Below, one piece after another: positions 24,269 to 36,100 of a stretch of 64,000 nucleotides of DNA. The translations under genes and the position numbers were made by a program. The notes under the pieces are model-generated. The model was not told the DNA's origin. It was given only the letters and a program-made list of their open reading frames with translations, and did not search any database. How positions within the stretch are numbered: position 1 is the first letter of the stretch; every line of letters begins with the position of its first letter. The DNA is from Phoenix dactylifera (lineage: Eukaryota > Streptophyta > Magnoliopsida > Arecales > Arecaceae), in assembly GCF_009389715.1 (NCBI RefSeq), contig NC_052409.1, positions 1,652,001-1,716,000 of the forward strand, written 5' to 3'.

Positions 24269-26330
24269 ATCTATGATGTCATCAGGTATAAAATGCATCG
24301 AATGAAGAAAAATTAAAGGATGAGTTGGACATATGCCCTGATTGCACCAGAAGGTAAAAGTGGATATATGTCAATCTCTTCATATTTTTACCATCCAAGA
24401 ATACATATGGCCTGATTGCATGAGAAGGTAAAAGTGGATATATGTGAATCTTTCCATATGTTTATAGGTGTAAATTGATCTGTCAGTTTTCTTATATGTT
24501 GGTAATTTCCTTGACATTTAGATGCTCAGGTATTCCACTTGTGATGCACTACAACTTGCAAGCATGAATGATGAATATTTTCACTGTGAAAATTGTAATG
24601 GTGAACTTGCTGCTGAAGAAATCGGAGATGGGGATGCAACACAAGGAGGTGACGATGTGAAAAATTAACAGATATGTTTCGAAAAATGGAGGTTGGCCGT
24701 ATGATATTGTGTATTCTAATCTCCTTTTATTCTGTGCACTTCCCTGAGTCAAATAGTATCTTTGAAAGCTGAAAATTAGTTCATCAAAAATAAAACAAGA
24801 TTTAAAAAATTGTATAAATCATTCATCCCGAGTTGTGAAGTAATGCTGGCTACGCTAATCTGTGATATTGATTCATGTGTGATTGCATAAGGATGGATGG
24901 CCATGTATCTGACAAAAGTTGTATGATGTACCTAGTCACCTATTTCTTAAGGGCCATTTCATTCTTTGTCACAACATTAATCTCTTTTATTAAAAGCATT
25001 CGGTCATCACTTTTAGATGTGGCTTTGGAGCTAATTGCAAAAATATACTATTTATTATTCTGATGTTATCTTAGTTTAGTTGTACAATGGAAAAGAGTTG
25101 TTTTGTTAAAATGCATTCTAGGCAAATATCATTGCACACTCGAGACTATTGTTCTTTTTGGTCCTTATGATATTTTGTATCTGTACCATATACTAAGGTC
25201 CATTCTCTGACTTCCCCATATGTTTTTGAATTTCATGTAAATGCAGGAGCAGCTGAAGCCATTGGCATCTCAGCTTGCAAGAGTAAAAGATTTGCCTATT
25301 CGTGAAGTTGGAAGTCTTCATGCATGAGAAGCTGGAGCAAATGCTGCAGTTCATGCTGTTGGTGATTCTAATGCAATTGGTTCTGTGAAATCTTCCCAAG
25401 GGTAAGGATACGGTGGCATACCCATGCCTTTTCTTGGCGAGGCAACGGTATGCTATATACAAGTTACCCAATGTCTTTTCAGAAGAAAAAAAAATAAATT
25501 TCAGAGTTGCATTTACCCCGTGTCTTTTACTTTATGGGCTCGTTTGGTTCACGGAAAAAGAAGAAGGGAAAGTCTGATCAATGAAAAAGTAATGAGATGC
25601 CTCTTGTTTGGTTGGAGTTTTCAAATGAGAAAGATGGAAAAGTTGCATTCCCATGGGAATATGATTCCCACATTTCATGGAACCCATGAAAAACATGGGA
25701 AAGTTACTTTCCTATGAGGCGGGAATCACTCAATTTTTATTTTTTCTCAAAAAAGCCCTCCAGAAGCATTAAAGACCTAATTTCTATTAAAAGTATAATA
25801 GAAATTATATATAACTTTTTCAGGAAAGTGGATGGTCAACCAAACATAAGCACTTTGGAAATTTGTCACTTTCTCATGATTAACCAAACATGCCAAAAGT
25901 ATTTTCCTAAGCATTCTCTTCCTAAGAATCTGCTTTCTAGAAATCATATTCCTACGAGGAAAAATGCTTCCCGCGAACCAAACGAGCCCTAAATTCATAT
26001 AATAGTTTCATTTGATAGTTTCTTTTACTTTAACATGCCAACTGGCCTTCAGATATTTGCTAATGTCCTGTTCCGTGATTCATCTTCCTGTTCCGATCCA
26101 AGGGCACTTTTTTCAGCTCCACCTTTTTTTTTTATTCATTATTCTACTGGGTAGATGGGTTCTCGTGCCTTGACAATTTCCTTTTAGTGACACTCACGAC
26201 ATTGAATATGATACTGCAGGAAATTCAAACCAAACTTTCAAACCAAACTGTCAAACCAGGTGATTTGGATGTTCAGGCTGCTGCATCCAAAGATGATGAG
26301 GAAGATTGGGATAGACTTAGAGGAAGGTTG
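24269..26330 (+). pseudogene. TFIIE alpha-subunit pseudogene (intron-containing)
   Basis: Dispersed exons match the plant general transcription factor IIE large subunit in order. Exon 24269-24353 reads IYDVIRYKMHRMKK, then needs a one-base frame change to continue KLKDELDICPDCTRR (first half of the zinc ribbon). Exon from 24530 reads YSTCDALQLASMNDEYFHCE and then NCNGEL (second half), ending at a TAA near 24668. The segment from 25247 reads EQLKPLASQLARVKDLP and, after a TGA, continues to GYGGIPMPFLGEAT near 25450. The last exon from about 26211 reads GNSNQTFK, changes frame, then GDLDVQAA and DDEEDWDR, matching the acidic C-terminus. The N-terminal winged-helix exons were not found. Retained intron positions argue for a duplicated, not retroposed, pseudogene. 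Frameshifts, stops and a MITE insertion mark it as non-functional. Confidence 0.8.
25536..25989. mobile_element. MITE, PIF/Harbinger-like, inside the TFIIE-alpha pseudogene
   Basis: The left end GGGCTCGTTTGGTTCACGG and the right end CCGCGAACCAAACGAGCCC are inverted copies with one difference over about 19 bases. The element is 454 bp and has no coding capacity. It is flanked by TAT (left) and TAA (right), compatible with a slightly mutated 3-bp TWA duplication. The GGGC..GTTTGG terminus with a 3-bp duplication is typical of Tourist-type elements; the superfamily is an inference. Confidence 0.65.
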
Positions 26331-26339
26331 AACTTCTAT

Positions 26340-27137
26340 AAAATATTAGACTATTATATGAGCTTGACTTATAACAAGGCCATGTTTATAATCAATTTTG
26401 GGCCAATCCAGTTGGAGTAAGGCTTATTCGTTGAGGTCACAGTTATATAAGACGGATGATTGTTTTTTTTTTTTAACTTTTTTTTTCTTTTGTTACACCG
26501 CAAAAGAAAGTTTTTTTTTTCTTGATCTATTTTAATTCTGGGTTTTATCAGCTAAACAAGTGCAATACATGAGAAGTTTCACACGGGGCTGGTTTTTATA
26601 AGAGCTTCAGGCAATGGTGTGGAATGTGAATTATTTGAATATTTTGTTGTCTAATAAAAGTCATCAAGTTCTTTTTTTTCTTCTTTCTTTTTATTGTTGA
26701 GGGAACTTATCAGTGTATTGTTAATTTGTATTATTTTTTTTAGTAGTGGTTAAACGTTAGTTTGTTCCCTGTTTTAAGCTGCCGCATAAGGAAGCTTTAG
26801 AAGAGCAACAAAGCAACGTAAGAGATCCACAGGCCAGATTACATTTGTGTAAGCTGATATGTTGCAGATTTGACAACATATTAGAGAACAATGAAGTGTA
26901 TGCCCTGGGATTTCACACTTTGAGAACGCCCTTACTGATTTGATAGAAGAATTGAGCTTGATTCATTAAAACCGTATCCACAGGCAGCTTAGATGCCATC
27001 AGTAGCAACCGATGGCAGATCCCTATTCCCATCAGCACCTTATTTGATAGTGCATTCCCTGATGCCATAAAAGAGCCAGAGCGTATTGACTGTGGCCCTC
27101 CCAAGGTTAGTAGCTTCCAATATCATACTTGTTGTAG
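26340..27137. other. Spacer without a recognisable gene
   Basis: AT-rich sequence with several poly-T tracts. The open minus-strand frame 26913-27104 shows no family match. Confidence 0.45.
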
Positions 27138-27700
27138 GTGTGGTTTGCGAATTTAGTTCCATATCAGTCTAATAGCGGAAAGATTTGTGCCTTATAATGA
27201 GGAGGCCAAAACCTTTCCTCCCGAGGATTCTTTTGTGGAACAAAACCGTGGTGTGGTTCTCGAATTTAGTCCCATACCGACCAAATAACGGAAAAGTATG
27301 TGACTTATAATGAGGAAGCCAAAACCTTTCCTCCTGAAGATTCTTTTGTGGAACAAAACCGTGAGGGTGTGCCTAGCGCCAAGGGCGTAGTTAACGGTCC
27401 TCAGAGCGGACAATACCTCGGGAGGGACGCAGTCGCTTTCTGAGTTCCGAACCCGGTTGGGACTATGCTGTTGTGGGCAAAAACCTGCAACAATACTAAC
27501 TGGCGTCGGTCGTGTTTTAACGCCTTCGTTGTTGGAAGAATCCGGAGGCCTACTTGCTCTAGAGCTTTTCTAGGTTGCTTTCTCTTTGATTTTAATGAGT
27601 TTCTGCCTGAATTTTCACTATTTTCTATAGTCCCAGATGAGATGTGCAGTGCCAAGCCTCTCCAATAGTACTATATAAACTCCAAGCCTCTCAGGACCAA
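27138..27700 (+). mobile_element. LTR or TRIM-type retroelement remnant with 113-bp tandem duplication
   Basis: GTGTGGTTTGCGAATTTAGT at 27138 is repeated as GTGTGGTTCTCGAATTTAGT at 27251. Each unit continues through TTATAATGAGGA, CCAAAACCTTTCCTCC and TTTTGTGGAACAAAACCGTG. The sequence then runs into GGGCGTAGTTAACGGTCCTC and GAGTTCCGAACCCGGTTGGG. The order (short TATA-like word, GC-rich block, ACTGGCG-type word near 27500) suggests plant LTR-derived sequence, but I cannot assign a family. No coding domain is seen. Confidence 0.4.
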
Positions 27701-29640
27701 ACTCACTTATAAACCAATAAGAAAAATCAATTGAAAATCCATAAAAGATCTCTCTAAGGAGCTTTGAGCGTGGAGAGGCCATAATTAAGCTTTTCAGCAA
27801 GCCTGGAGGGCGTGAAGGACAAAGTGGGATGCTCGTGGGAAGGCTCAGTCCAATTTTGCACATCTTAGAAAAGTTTCTTAATTTCAACTATTATTTTTTC
27901 TCTATAGTTTAGGCATATTGCATAACCCGGTCCTTTTTTTTTGTTTTCAAGATTTTAATGGAAGGCGAGGTCTTCCAATGCCTCTAGCTCTCAGTCCAAT
28001 TTATTCTTTGGTTACTAGTTTGGATTTAGTTTCTTGTACCCAACTAGTTTAATTTCTCTTTAATTTTCTTCTTCTGGACACTTTGAAACTTACATACTAG
28101 ATATATTCTTATACCGGAGAGCTTGAATCCTCAACGAAATTATCTCCCATTTAGCGATCAGGTATGTGAGGGGTTAACACAAATGTCGAGGGGTGATCAC
28201 ATATATATAACTCCTCTCGCAGCAGTGGCATCCTACGAAAGATTAGATATCATATTGAATGGCTCTCTTTCATTAAAGAGCAAAGAGCGGCACAAGCAAG
28301 TCGTGCAGTTGGAAGATTTGAGTCCAGGGTAGACCATGCTCAAACATTGAGCCTCCATTAATGAAAGGCTTGTTGAGGACAATAGCAGAGAATTTAAGAA
28401 GCATGCGCCATGAGCTAGACTGAGCTTATCGGTTGATAACAACGGGCAGATATTTTGAAGGGGACTAGAACAACCATAAAATTATGTAGCTGAATTAGAT
28501 TACTGGTGCAACGTAAATATACTGTTTTTTCCGATGCTCTAGAAGATAGAATTTTGGTACACCAAGCGTTTCTATGTGACATACATGCATAGACGTATGT
28601 GAGGCATGCTAGCAAGAATGCCAACATGAATGTAGCGGTTCAAAACTCTCGAACGAGGCAAGGATGAGGCAAAAATTTCAAATGGAGTAAATGTAGAGGA
28701 TCAAGCACCAGGAATTATGCAAAATGAGGCCCTTTTGCATGGATTCGCTGCCCTATAAAAGCCTAGATATTCCTGTTGTGCTTAATAAATATTCCAAAGT
28801 GTGCTCGTTTATGCTGAGCTTCCTCACACTGATGCTTATGCTTTGCCTCCTTACGCTTTGCAAGCTTATGTATGCATGAACTGAGGAAAGGATGGCGGAG
28901 GTAGTTAACCTTTGAGGTCAGATGCATGACTGAACGTTTGAAAACAGATAAAAAAGTTTATTTTTTGCACTACTATCATAAATGAGAAGAGGGCTGTTTT
29001 AGGTTAGTTGTTGAGAAAATTGTTCAAGTCTTCATCAGAATCTAGTCCAGGTACTTGCTCAGGCGTAGAACTTAACTAGATTTGCTTCATGGAATCATCA
29101 ACCGAAGAACAAAGTTTACGTGCATGGTAGAGGAATAGGGGTGAGAGGATTTTTTTCCTCCTCCGCTGCAGATCATAAAGAAAGGGCCGGTGGTGTTACG
29201 TGGTCTCCCAACAGAGGGTGTCGCTGAGCCTAAACCGACGTGTCGGACTGGTCTTATCCGTTGTTGACTGGTCTTCGGGCTTCGGTCAACCATATGTCCG
29301 TATCGCTTCTCCGGCCCGGTTCAATCTTCATTGGGTCCGACCGGACGACCTATCCGGCGGTCCGAACGAGCTTGGCGGTGGGACCAACTGGACCGCCTCG
29401 CGGTCTAGGCGCAGCCGTAGATGGCCGACAGGACTGGATCGCGTGAAGTAACGGTGTAGATTTATTCTCCGAAAGTTAACGGACGGCTGTGGTTCTCTCA
29501 GGAGCGCCCGGGCTGAGCCGTAAAAAGCCGGTCGAGTCGTGAACGTAACGCCGGTGACGATCTCCAGCCCTCCAAAGCCAATCCAACGGAGCAAAGCTTC
29601 CGCTATACAATGCGATCATCGATTCGTCCTCGCGCTGTTT
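27701..29640. other. Spacer upstream of the Pumilio gene
   Basis: No gene is supported. A 69-codon frame at 28123-28332 has no recognisable domain. From about 29200 the base composition becomes GC-rich, which is usual near the 5' end of an expressed plant gene and probably includes the Pumilio promoter. No clear TATA box was identified. Confidence 0.4.
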
Positions 29641-30112
29641 TTTTTTTTTTTAAGTCATTCTCCCCCTTCTACCTTTGCGCCACCACCGTCTCATCTCTCT
29701 CTCTGCTTGCCTCAAAGCCTCCACCGATCGCTTTGGTTTCTAGATCCGCGCTCTCTTCCTTTCTCTATCTCTCTTTCGCGCGGCGATCCGAGATCGAAAA
29801 AGTTTAGATTTTTAGTTTCTTTTGTTTCTTGATTTCATCCTTGGCTCAGCTCGAATCTTCGGTCCATTAAGAAGAATCCCGATTTTATTGATCTTTCTTA
29901 CGTTTTCAATAAGAAAGGTTCTTTCGATCCAAACCAAAGAAGGAGTTATTCGGTGTCATATCCGTTCTGTTGGATGGGGAGACTTGCTTAAAGGTGAGAG
30001 AGCCTGTGATCCTATATTTGTTTCAAGATTTTTAGGTTTTCTTTCGTCTTCTGGGGCTGTTTTGGAAAGGTAGGATCTTTATTCTTGATTTGGGGAAATT
30101 AGGGTTTTGAGG
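29640..30112 (+). promoter_or_regulatory. Probable Pumilio 5' leader
   Basis: A T-rich run followed by a CT-rich stretch (TCTCATCTCTCTCTCTGC near 29690; CTTCCTTTCTCTATCTCTC near 29753) leads toward the ATG at 30113. CT-rich leaders are common in plant housekeeping mRNAs. A GGTGAG donor near 29994 and a TTAG near 30100 could bound a leader intron; this is not proven. The transcription start was not located. Confidence 0.4.
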
Positions 30113-33100
30113 ATGGTCACGGGGAGCTCCATCAAGATGGCGCCAGGAACCCTAGCGAATGGGAATTTCGACGATTTTGAGAAGGATCTCGAGGCTTTGC
30201 TTCGGGAGGAGCAGCAGCCAAGAGCTGCCTTCGATCCAGAGCGGGATGAGCTCCATACCTGCCGGAGTGGCAGCGCTCCCCCGACTGTAGAGGGATCAAG
30301 AACCGCTTTTGGGAGCTTGTTTGGGCATGCCGGACTTCCCGAGGCCCGCTGCTTTGATGGCACGGATGGCGGAGATGTGTTGTCTGAGGAGGAGATGAGG
30401 TCACATCCTGCCTATTTATCCTACTATTATTCCAACGAGAATCTGAATCCCAGGCTTCCTCCTCCCGTGGTATCGAGGGAGGACTGGCGTGCAGCACAGA
30501 GATTCCGTGCTGGTTCGTTTGGAGGGATTGGCGATTGGAGGAGGACGAAGGAATCGGGGGATGGTGATGGGAGCAGCAGCTCTCTCTTCTCGTTGCAGCC
30601 AGGACTCCCAGTGCGTGACAGGGAACAAGAGATGATCGAGCCAAGTGGAGGGGTGCAGGATCTGTCCCAGCAGCAGTTAGCGGAGTGGCTCAAGCGGGGC
30701 ACCGATGGGCTTATTGGGTTGCCTGACGTTGGGTTAGGCACAAGGCGAAAGAGCTTTGCAGATGCCTTGCAGGTTCTTCTTTCTTCCCCTCTTCTTGTAT
30801 CGCATTTTATCATATATGTGATTTGACGGTTACTTATGGCTGCATCCGACCTTAATGATAGGCCATCATATGGTTGGGAAAAATAATTTCACCGCCAGCT
30901 GGATTGTTGATTGGTTGCATGATCTGTATTGCAAGTGTTCTAATTAGACAAGGATAATCAGAATTGACATAGCATGAAGAACTGAATTTTTTTTTAAGTT
31001 GAACGATTTCAATTAATTAATGTACTGAACTACTCAATATTATTTAAAACTAGCTTCTGTGGCATGCAAAATAAGAGTTTTCTTTATACTGGGTTCTTAT
31101 TAAGAATAGTATTTTTCCCCTATCCATTAACTTTTCCCAATAGGAAAATAGAATTAAGATTTTCTGTTGTGAATTATACACAATGAAGAGTATGAATACT
31201 TAGGGGTTCTATTTTTATCTTAATAGGAGTTCTAGGTGTAGGTTTGTATGGTTCCAATGAACTAAAATTGGATTTTGAAAGATTAGCTAATCAATCATAT
31301 CCTGTGTCATTGGAAATAGTATTATATTTTTGTTTCTTTGATTGAAACTATGTTGAATGAGATTAAGACATATTTTAGACTAGATTTTGATATGTAAAGA
31401 GTCCCTGGCACGTTTATGAGGCTTTAGGGAGCATATATTTTATGTTGCTCATGTAAAGCATGGCAGTCTTCTTGTCCGTTCTTTTGCTTTTTGCTTTGAA
31501 TCTGTTCTGGTATACTGTCTTGGATAATTATCTATGTCTCAGAGACTCGCATTGGTAACACCATTTTAGATTTTTTTTTTCATCTCATGTACCATTGTCT
31601 ATTTCTCTTGGCCATGATCGCATCTATCTCGTTAGTCTTTTGTACAATAGATTCAAGATGATGAGAAAAGTCCTCCAGGGTATCCCTTGGTTGCCATTTT
31701 TCTGGGCCTCTTTTTCTATATACTCTATTTTTGTTCTGTTGATTTTATTCCCTTATTTTCCAAAGCTTTCGTTTGTAATTCCTCTTGCGTTTAGCCCTGT
31801 TATTATACCAGTTAACAGATTGTCTTTTAAAGCTTTTTAACCTTTTTTATTTAAAGTTTCTTTTTAAGCTACAAAATTTTTTTTGTCCCTTGACCGGCAA
31901 AAAAAGGGAATTCCAAAGCCAGGTCCAAAAGAAGTTTATGAGCTACCAGCTGTGAGTTCTATTTCCGTGGTGGTTGCGTCTGTGCAAGATTTCTTCTTTG
32001 CTGCTCTTATATTTCCTATGAAGCATCTCAGTTAATTGTTATTTTTCCCAAAATGGTACAGATTTGTTATCAACAGGAACTCATCCTTTCCCAGATAATT
32101 TGGTTCTCTCATGGAAAGTAACATATCCATCTTCTGATAATCTTCTCTCTATAGAGTTCCTCCTGAGACAAACTCTAAAGTAGGTTTATCTTCTCTTCCA
32201 TTATAAATTTTCTTAATTTATAGGTGATATGTGGTTGCTGAGTAGAAGCGGTAATCTTTGCTCATGACTGTCATATTGGTCTGCTACTGGCTGAAGATGT
32301 ATCTTAATTGTATAGAAATGAAGTGTTTCTAGTTCCCTTTGAGAAGTCTATATAGTCTAGGGACAACATCGGAGACAACATGCCTAAGAAGGGCACATCT
32401 AAATCTTCTTTATCTTTTTTTTTTGGTATTTTATTCTATTTGATTGACAAATAATTAATCCAAAAAAAGGCTAAAACACGATGGTATCTGACAATCTCAT
32501 CGGAATTGTTGGCTTGGACATGTGACATGCATGTCTAGTGTCGAAGTGTCTAGAAGTACCCAGCACGGAAATCTTTTAAAAATTGGATTCAGAGCAAGGT
32601 TAGCCGACTTAGTACCGAGACCGGCTGGCTACCGATTCAGTACCGTACTGACATATGGTGCGCAATAGCGTGCCGATTTCAAATCGGCACACTATATTTT
32701 TTTTATTTTTTCATTTTTAAAACTTTAATGAAAAGTAATATTTTTTTTAGTTTTTAAATGATTTTAAGTCTAATTTGATGTTTATTGATGTTTTTTGATG
32801 TTTCTATCACCTCAGTACACCCTAAATGATGCTTCTTGATGTTTTTGAGTGATTTTTCTACGTTACCGTAGCACTACTCTGAAACAATGCTACTTTGAGG
32901 AGGTAAAAATCTGGCAAATCTAGGTGATTGAGTTTAGTACTCCCAACTTTTTGCATTAGGGTTAGGCCAAAACGAAAATATAAAGAAAAAAAGCCTATGA
33001 TCCTAGCTTCGTATACTAGGAGAAGTAACATGAAATATCGTAAAATCAGCTAGTAAGATACAAAATATACAATAATACTATCAATTACATATTTGTAAAG

Positions 33101-36100
33101 TATAATATATATACTGACATCTAGAATCTCGTCGAGTAGCGATGTCTCTCGTAGATCATTAGCATCATTAGAAGGCATATTAGCCACCTCTCTAACTAAG
33201 CGATGTTGTAGTCCTGTATGCTCATTCCATAAGGTACATGCTTTGGGTTATATTCGGTCTCGAATCTCTCACTAAAACTCTAGCTTTGAGAGGTGTTCTC
33301 TGATTAATAATGCAGCCGTAGAGGGATCCATCTGAATATGCTAACAATAAAATCCGATCCATAAGGTACTATGGGCTATGTAGGGTAGTAACCACTAGAA
33401 GATAAAACCTTAGATGCATCATTTCATATCTATATGAGTCATAGGTTATTTGTAGTTGCAGGTAATAGGATCCAGCATACGACTCAGACTCTGATACGTC
33501 TATAGATCCTACTCCACGTGTAGCTGCATTGTATCCTTCTGAACGACCTCGAGAAGTCCATCTTCTGTATGCAATCGTATCCTCACACGTTCTACCGATT
33601 TGTGCACCATGGTCTCTATCTTGTATGGCATGTATAAAGTGGAACTTACCGATGAATCGATGACCATCCCGCTGCCGTCTCATAAACGAAAGTTTCATAT
33701 TTTTCACTCAACAACTAGATCCATGATCACCAATATTGTCACCGCTGCTCCTTGATTTCTGAATTTGAGTGAATTGACTCTTCCTCCACTCTCTCCATTG
33801 GGGCTTCAACTATTTTTTTGTTTTCTTTCAGGCTTTGTTCAGTAGTTGCCTACTTTTTCTTTGTACCTCTCTTTGTCTAGTTATGCTGGGATGATGGATG
33901 TCACCCTCCTGACTGATTGACAAGATAGCATGTTGTCTTCGTTTAAGCAACTCTTGGTCATATCCAAGGTATGTCGAACTGGTCGGCGTACCGGTGGCGA
34001 CTCGGACTGAGTCAGTACCGGTTCGGGTTGTACCGAACAGATACCGACTTGGTCCGCCGCGGGAGCGCGCGTCCATGTGGTTCCTAGTGCGTGCAGGCAT
34101 ACTTCCCCGCACGTGGGACGCGCGCGCGGACGGTTCCCCGCGCTTCCACAGGGGAGGCCGCGCGCAAGGGCACGCTGAGACGTGCATTTCCCCGCGCGCG
34201 GGGACACTTCTCTGTGCAATGTCGCGCGCACGAGCGCGTTTTCCTGCGCGCGGGTGCATTTTTCGACGCGTTTTCCTGCTTGTTTCCCGCGCGCAGGCGC
34301 ATTTCCCCACAATTTCCCGCACATTGCCGTCTTCCTTTTTCTTATTCTTTTCTTCTTTTCTTTTTTTTTCCTTCTCTTCTTCCTTTTTCTTGAAGCTTCT
34401 CCTTCTCCTTCTCCTTTCCTTCTCTCTCCTCCTCTCTTCTCCTCTCTTTTCCCCTTCTCCTGCGAGCAAGAAAGGGCGAACGGAGCTCTTGGGAGGGGGG
34501 TGATCCTCGTTGGGGTGCTCGAGAGGGGGTCGGCCCGAGGCCTGGCCTTCTTTTTCTCCTCTTTCTCTTCTTCTTCCTCTTTCTTTCTCTTCTTTCTTCT
34601 TCCCCTTTCTTTCTCTTCTTTCTTCTTCTTCCCTGCGCATATCGGTGTGAACCGGTCCGGTTCGCACTGGTACAATGCAGTACCGGTCCGAACCGATCTG
34701 GTTCGCACCGATACGCTGCGTGAAAGGGGCTAGAATCATTTTTCATGCCGGGACTGGACCGTATCGGTCCAGTACATGCTAAACCGGTCGATACGGGCCG
34801 ATTCAATATACCATGGTCATATCTCTAGGAGGATGTCTCGGACATAGAGTCATGTGATAATCGGCTCACTAATGACCTCTGTGAAGGTGGCTAATCAGCT
34901 GAAAGGATACATAGAATGTTGTGATCTATTTTATGCTCTGTATCCATTCTAACCTCGCTGGCTATGAAACTTGTCGATCATGGAGGCGATTCTGGCTCAT
35001 TAAGCTCTGGTTCTAGTTGGTGGCCCACAAACCATCTAATCATGAAATCATCCTCATCCAAAACAAAAGTTTTGTTGATCAGATCCGTGTACTTCAACTT
35101 CGCTTCCTTCTGAATGCACTTCAGCCTTAATCTCAGATTATAGTGAACATATACGAGATTGTTGAGGTGCCTCTATGTCAGATGGTTTCTTTGCTTGCTA
35201 TGGATGAGGGTGAAGGTGGGTCAATTGCGCTCACAGCCACCTAGAAAGACTGTCTGGAAGAGAATCTAGATGGCTATTCGTTTAAGATTTCTCGCGACAG
35301 ACCAAAATAAATTCATCATTTAGCTGCAAAAGCATTGATGAAAATTACATATAAGATAGTATCATATTAGTGACATTAAACGTCAAGTAATAGTTACCAT
35401 TGATATTTAATATATCTGGATTCATACTTTTCTTACTTACGATAGCCGCCGACATTACAAAGCTGTCAATGCCCCCCCTAAATATTTTCATCTGTAAAAA
35501 AGATATGTTATAATATATTAATGATTAAAGGCACGAGTTAACTTACACATGCCACTTAAGTTAACTTACCTCTTGTAGACACAGGGTCGCAATTTTTTGA
35601 TCAGGCTTCATCTTTTAGATCATATTATACAGGGCAACTAGAGATTTCTTATCCTTATCGATTCCAAGTGTGGGGTACTGGAATTTCGGATTTAGGTAGT
35701 AAGCTGCAGATAGTCTTTATAATTGTTTTAATAAAATTGTACAAGTATATGAGCAATCAAATTTTCAATGTTTTTACTTACCTGCTAGATGCAAGTTCTT
35801 ATTTAGTAGTCCCAATGTTGGTCAATCATGTACTTTTGGGCATGCTTCGGATATGCCTTCTTGGTCTGATTCTTTGCCCTCGCCATTTATGATATAGAAA
35901 ATTCATCTGGAGGTACCTCTCGTTGTACACAGCCTAAAACATTTCGTATAATGGCATGATAGCCTTCACTATCTTCTCTACTCGCTACTAGAACATCTAC
36001 CTCATCACCAAGTTCTCCACATGGCTCTTCTTAGTGTCGGCCCTCGCAAATATGCTCTCCGGCACTCGGCACTGACAAGCATTTGATGCAGGCCTGCTTT

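Noticed and set aside
30079..30813. Minus-strand frames of 94-170 codons
   Set aside because: They are shadows of Pumilio exon 1, whose plus-strand reading matches the family.
33828..34806. Several overlapping long frames (up to 303 codons) on both strands
   Set aside because: All arise from the purine/pyrimidine tract and CG-alternating block of the nested hAT element; the translations are KEER or SFL low-complexity repeats with no domain.
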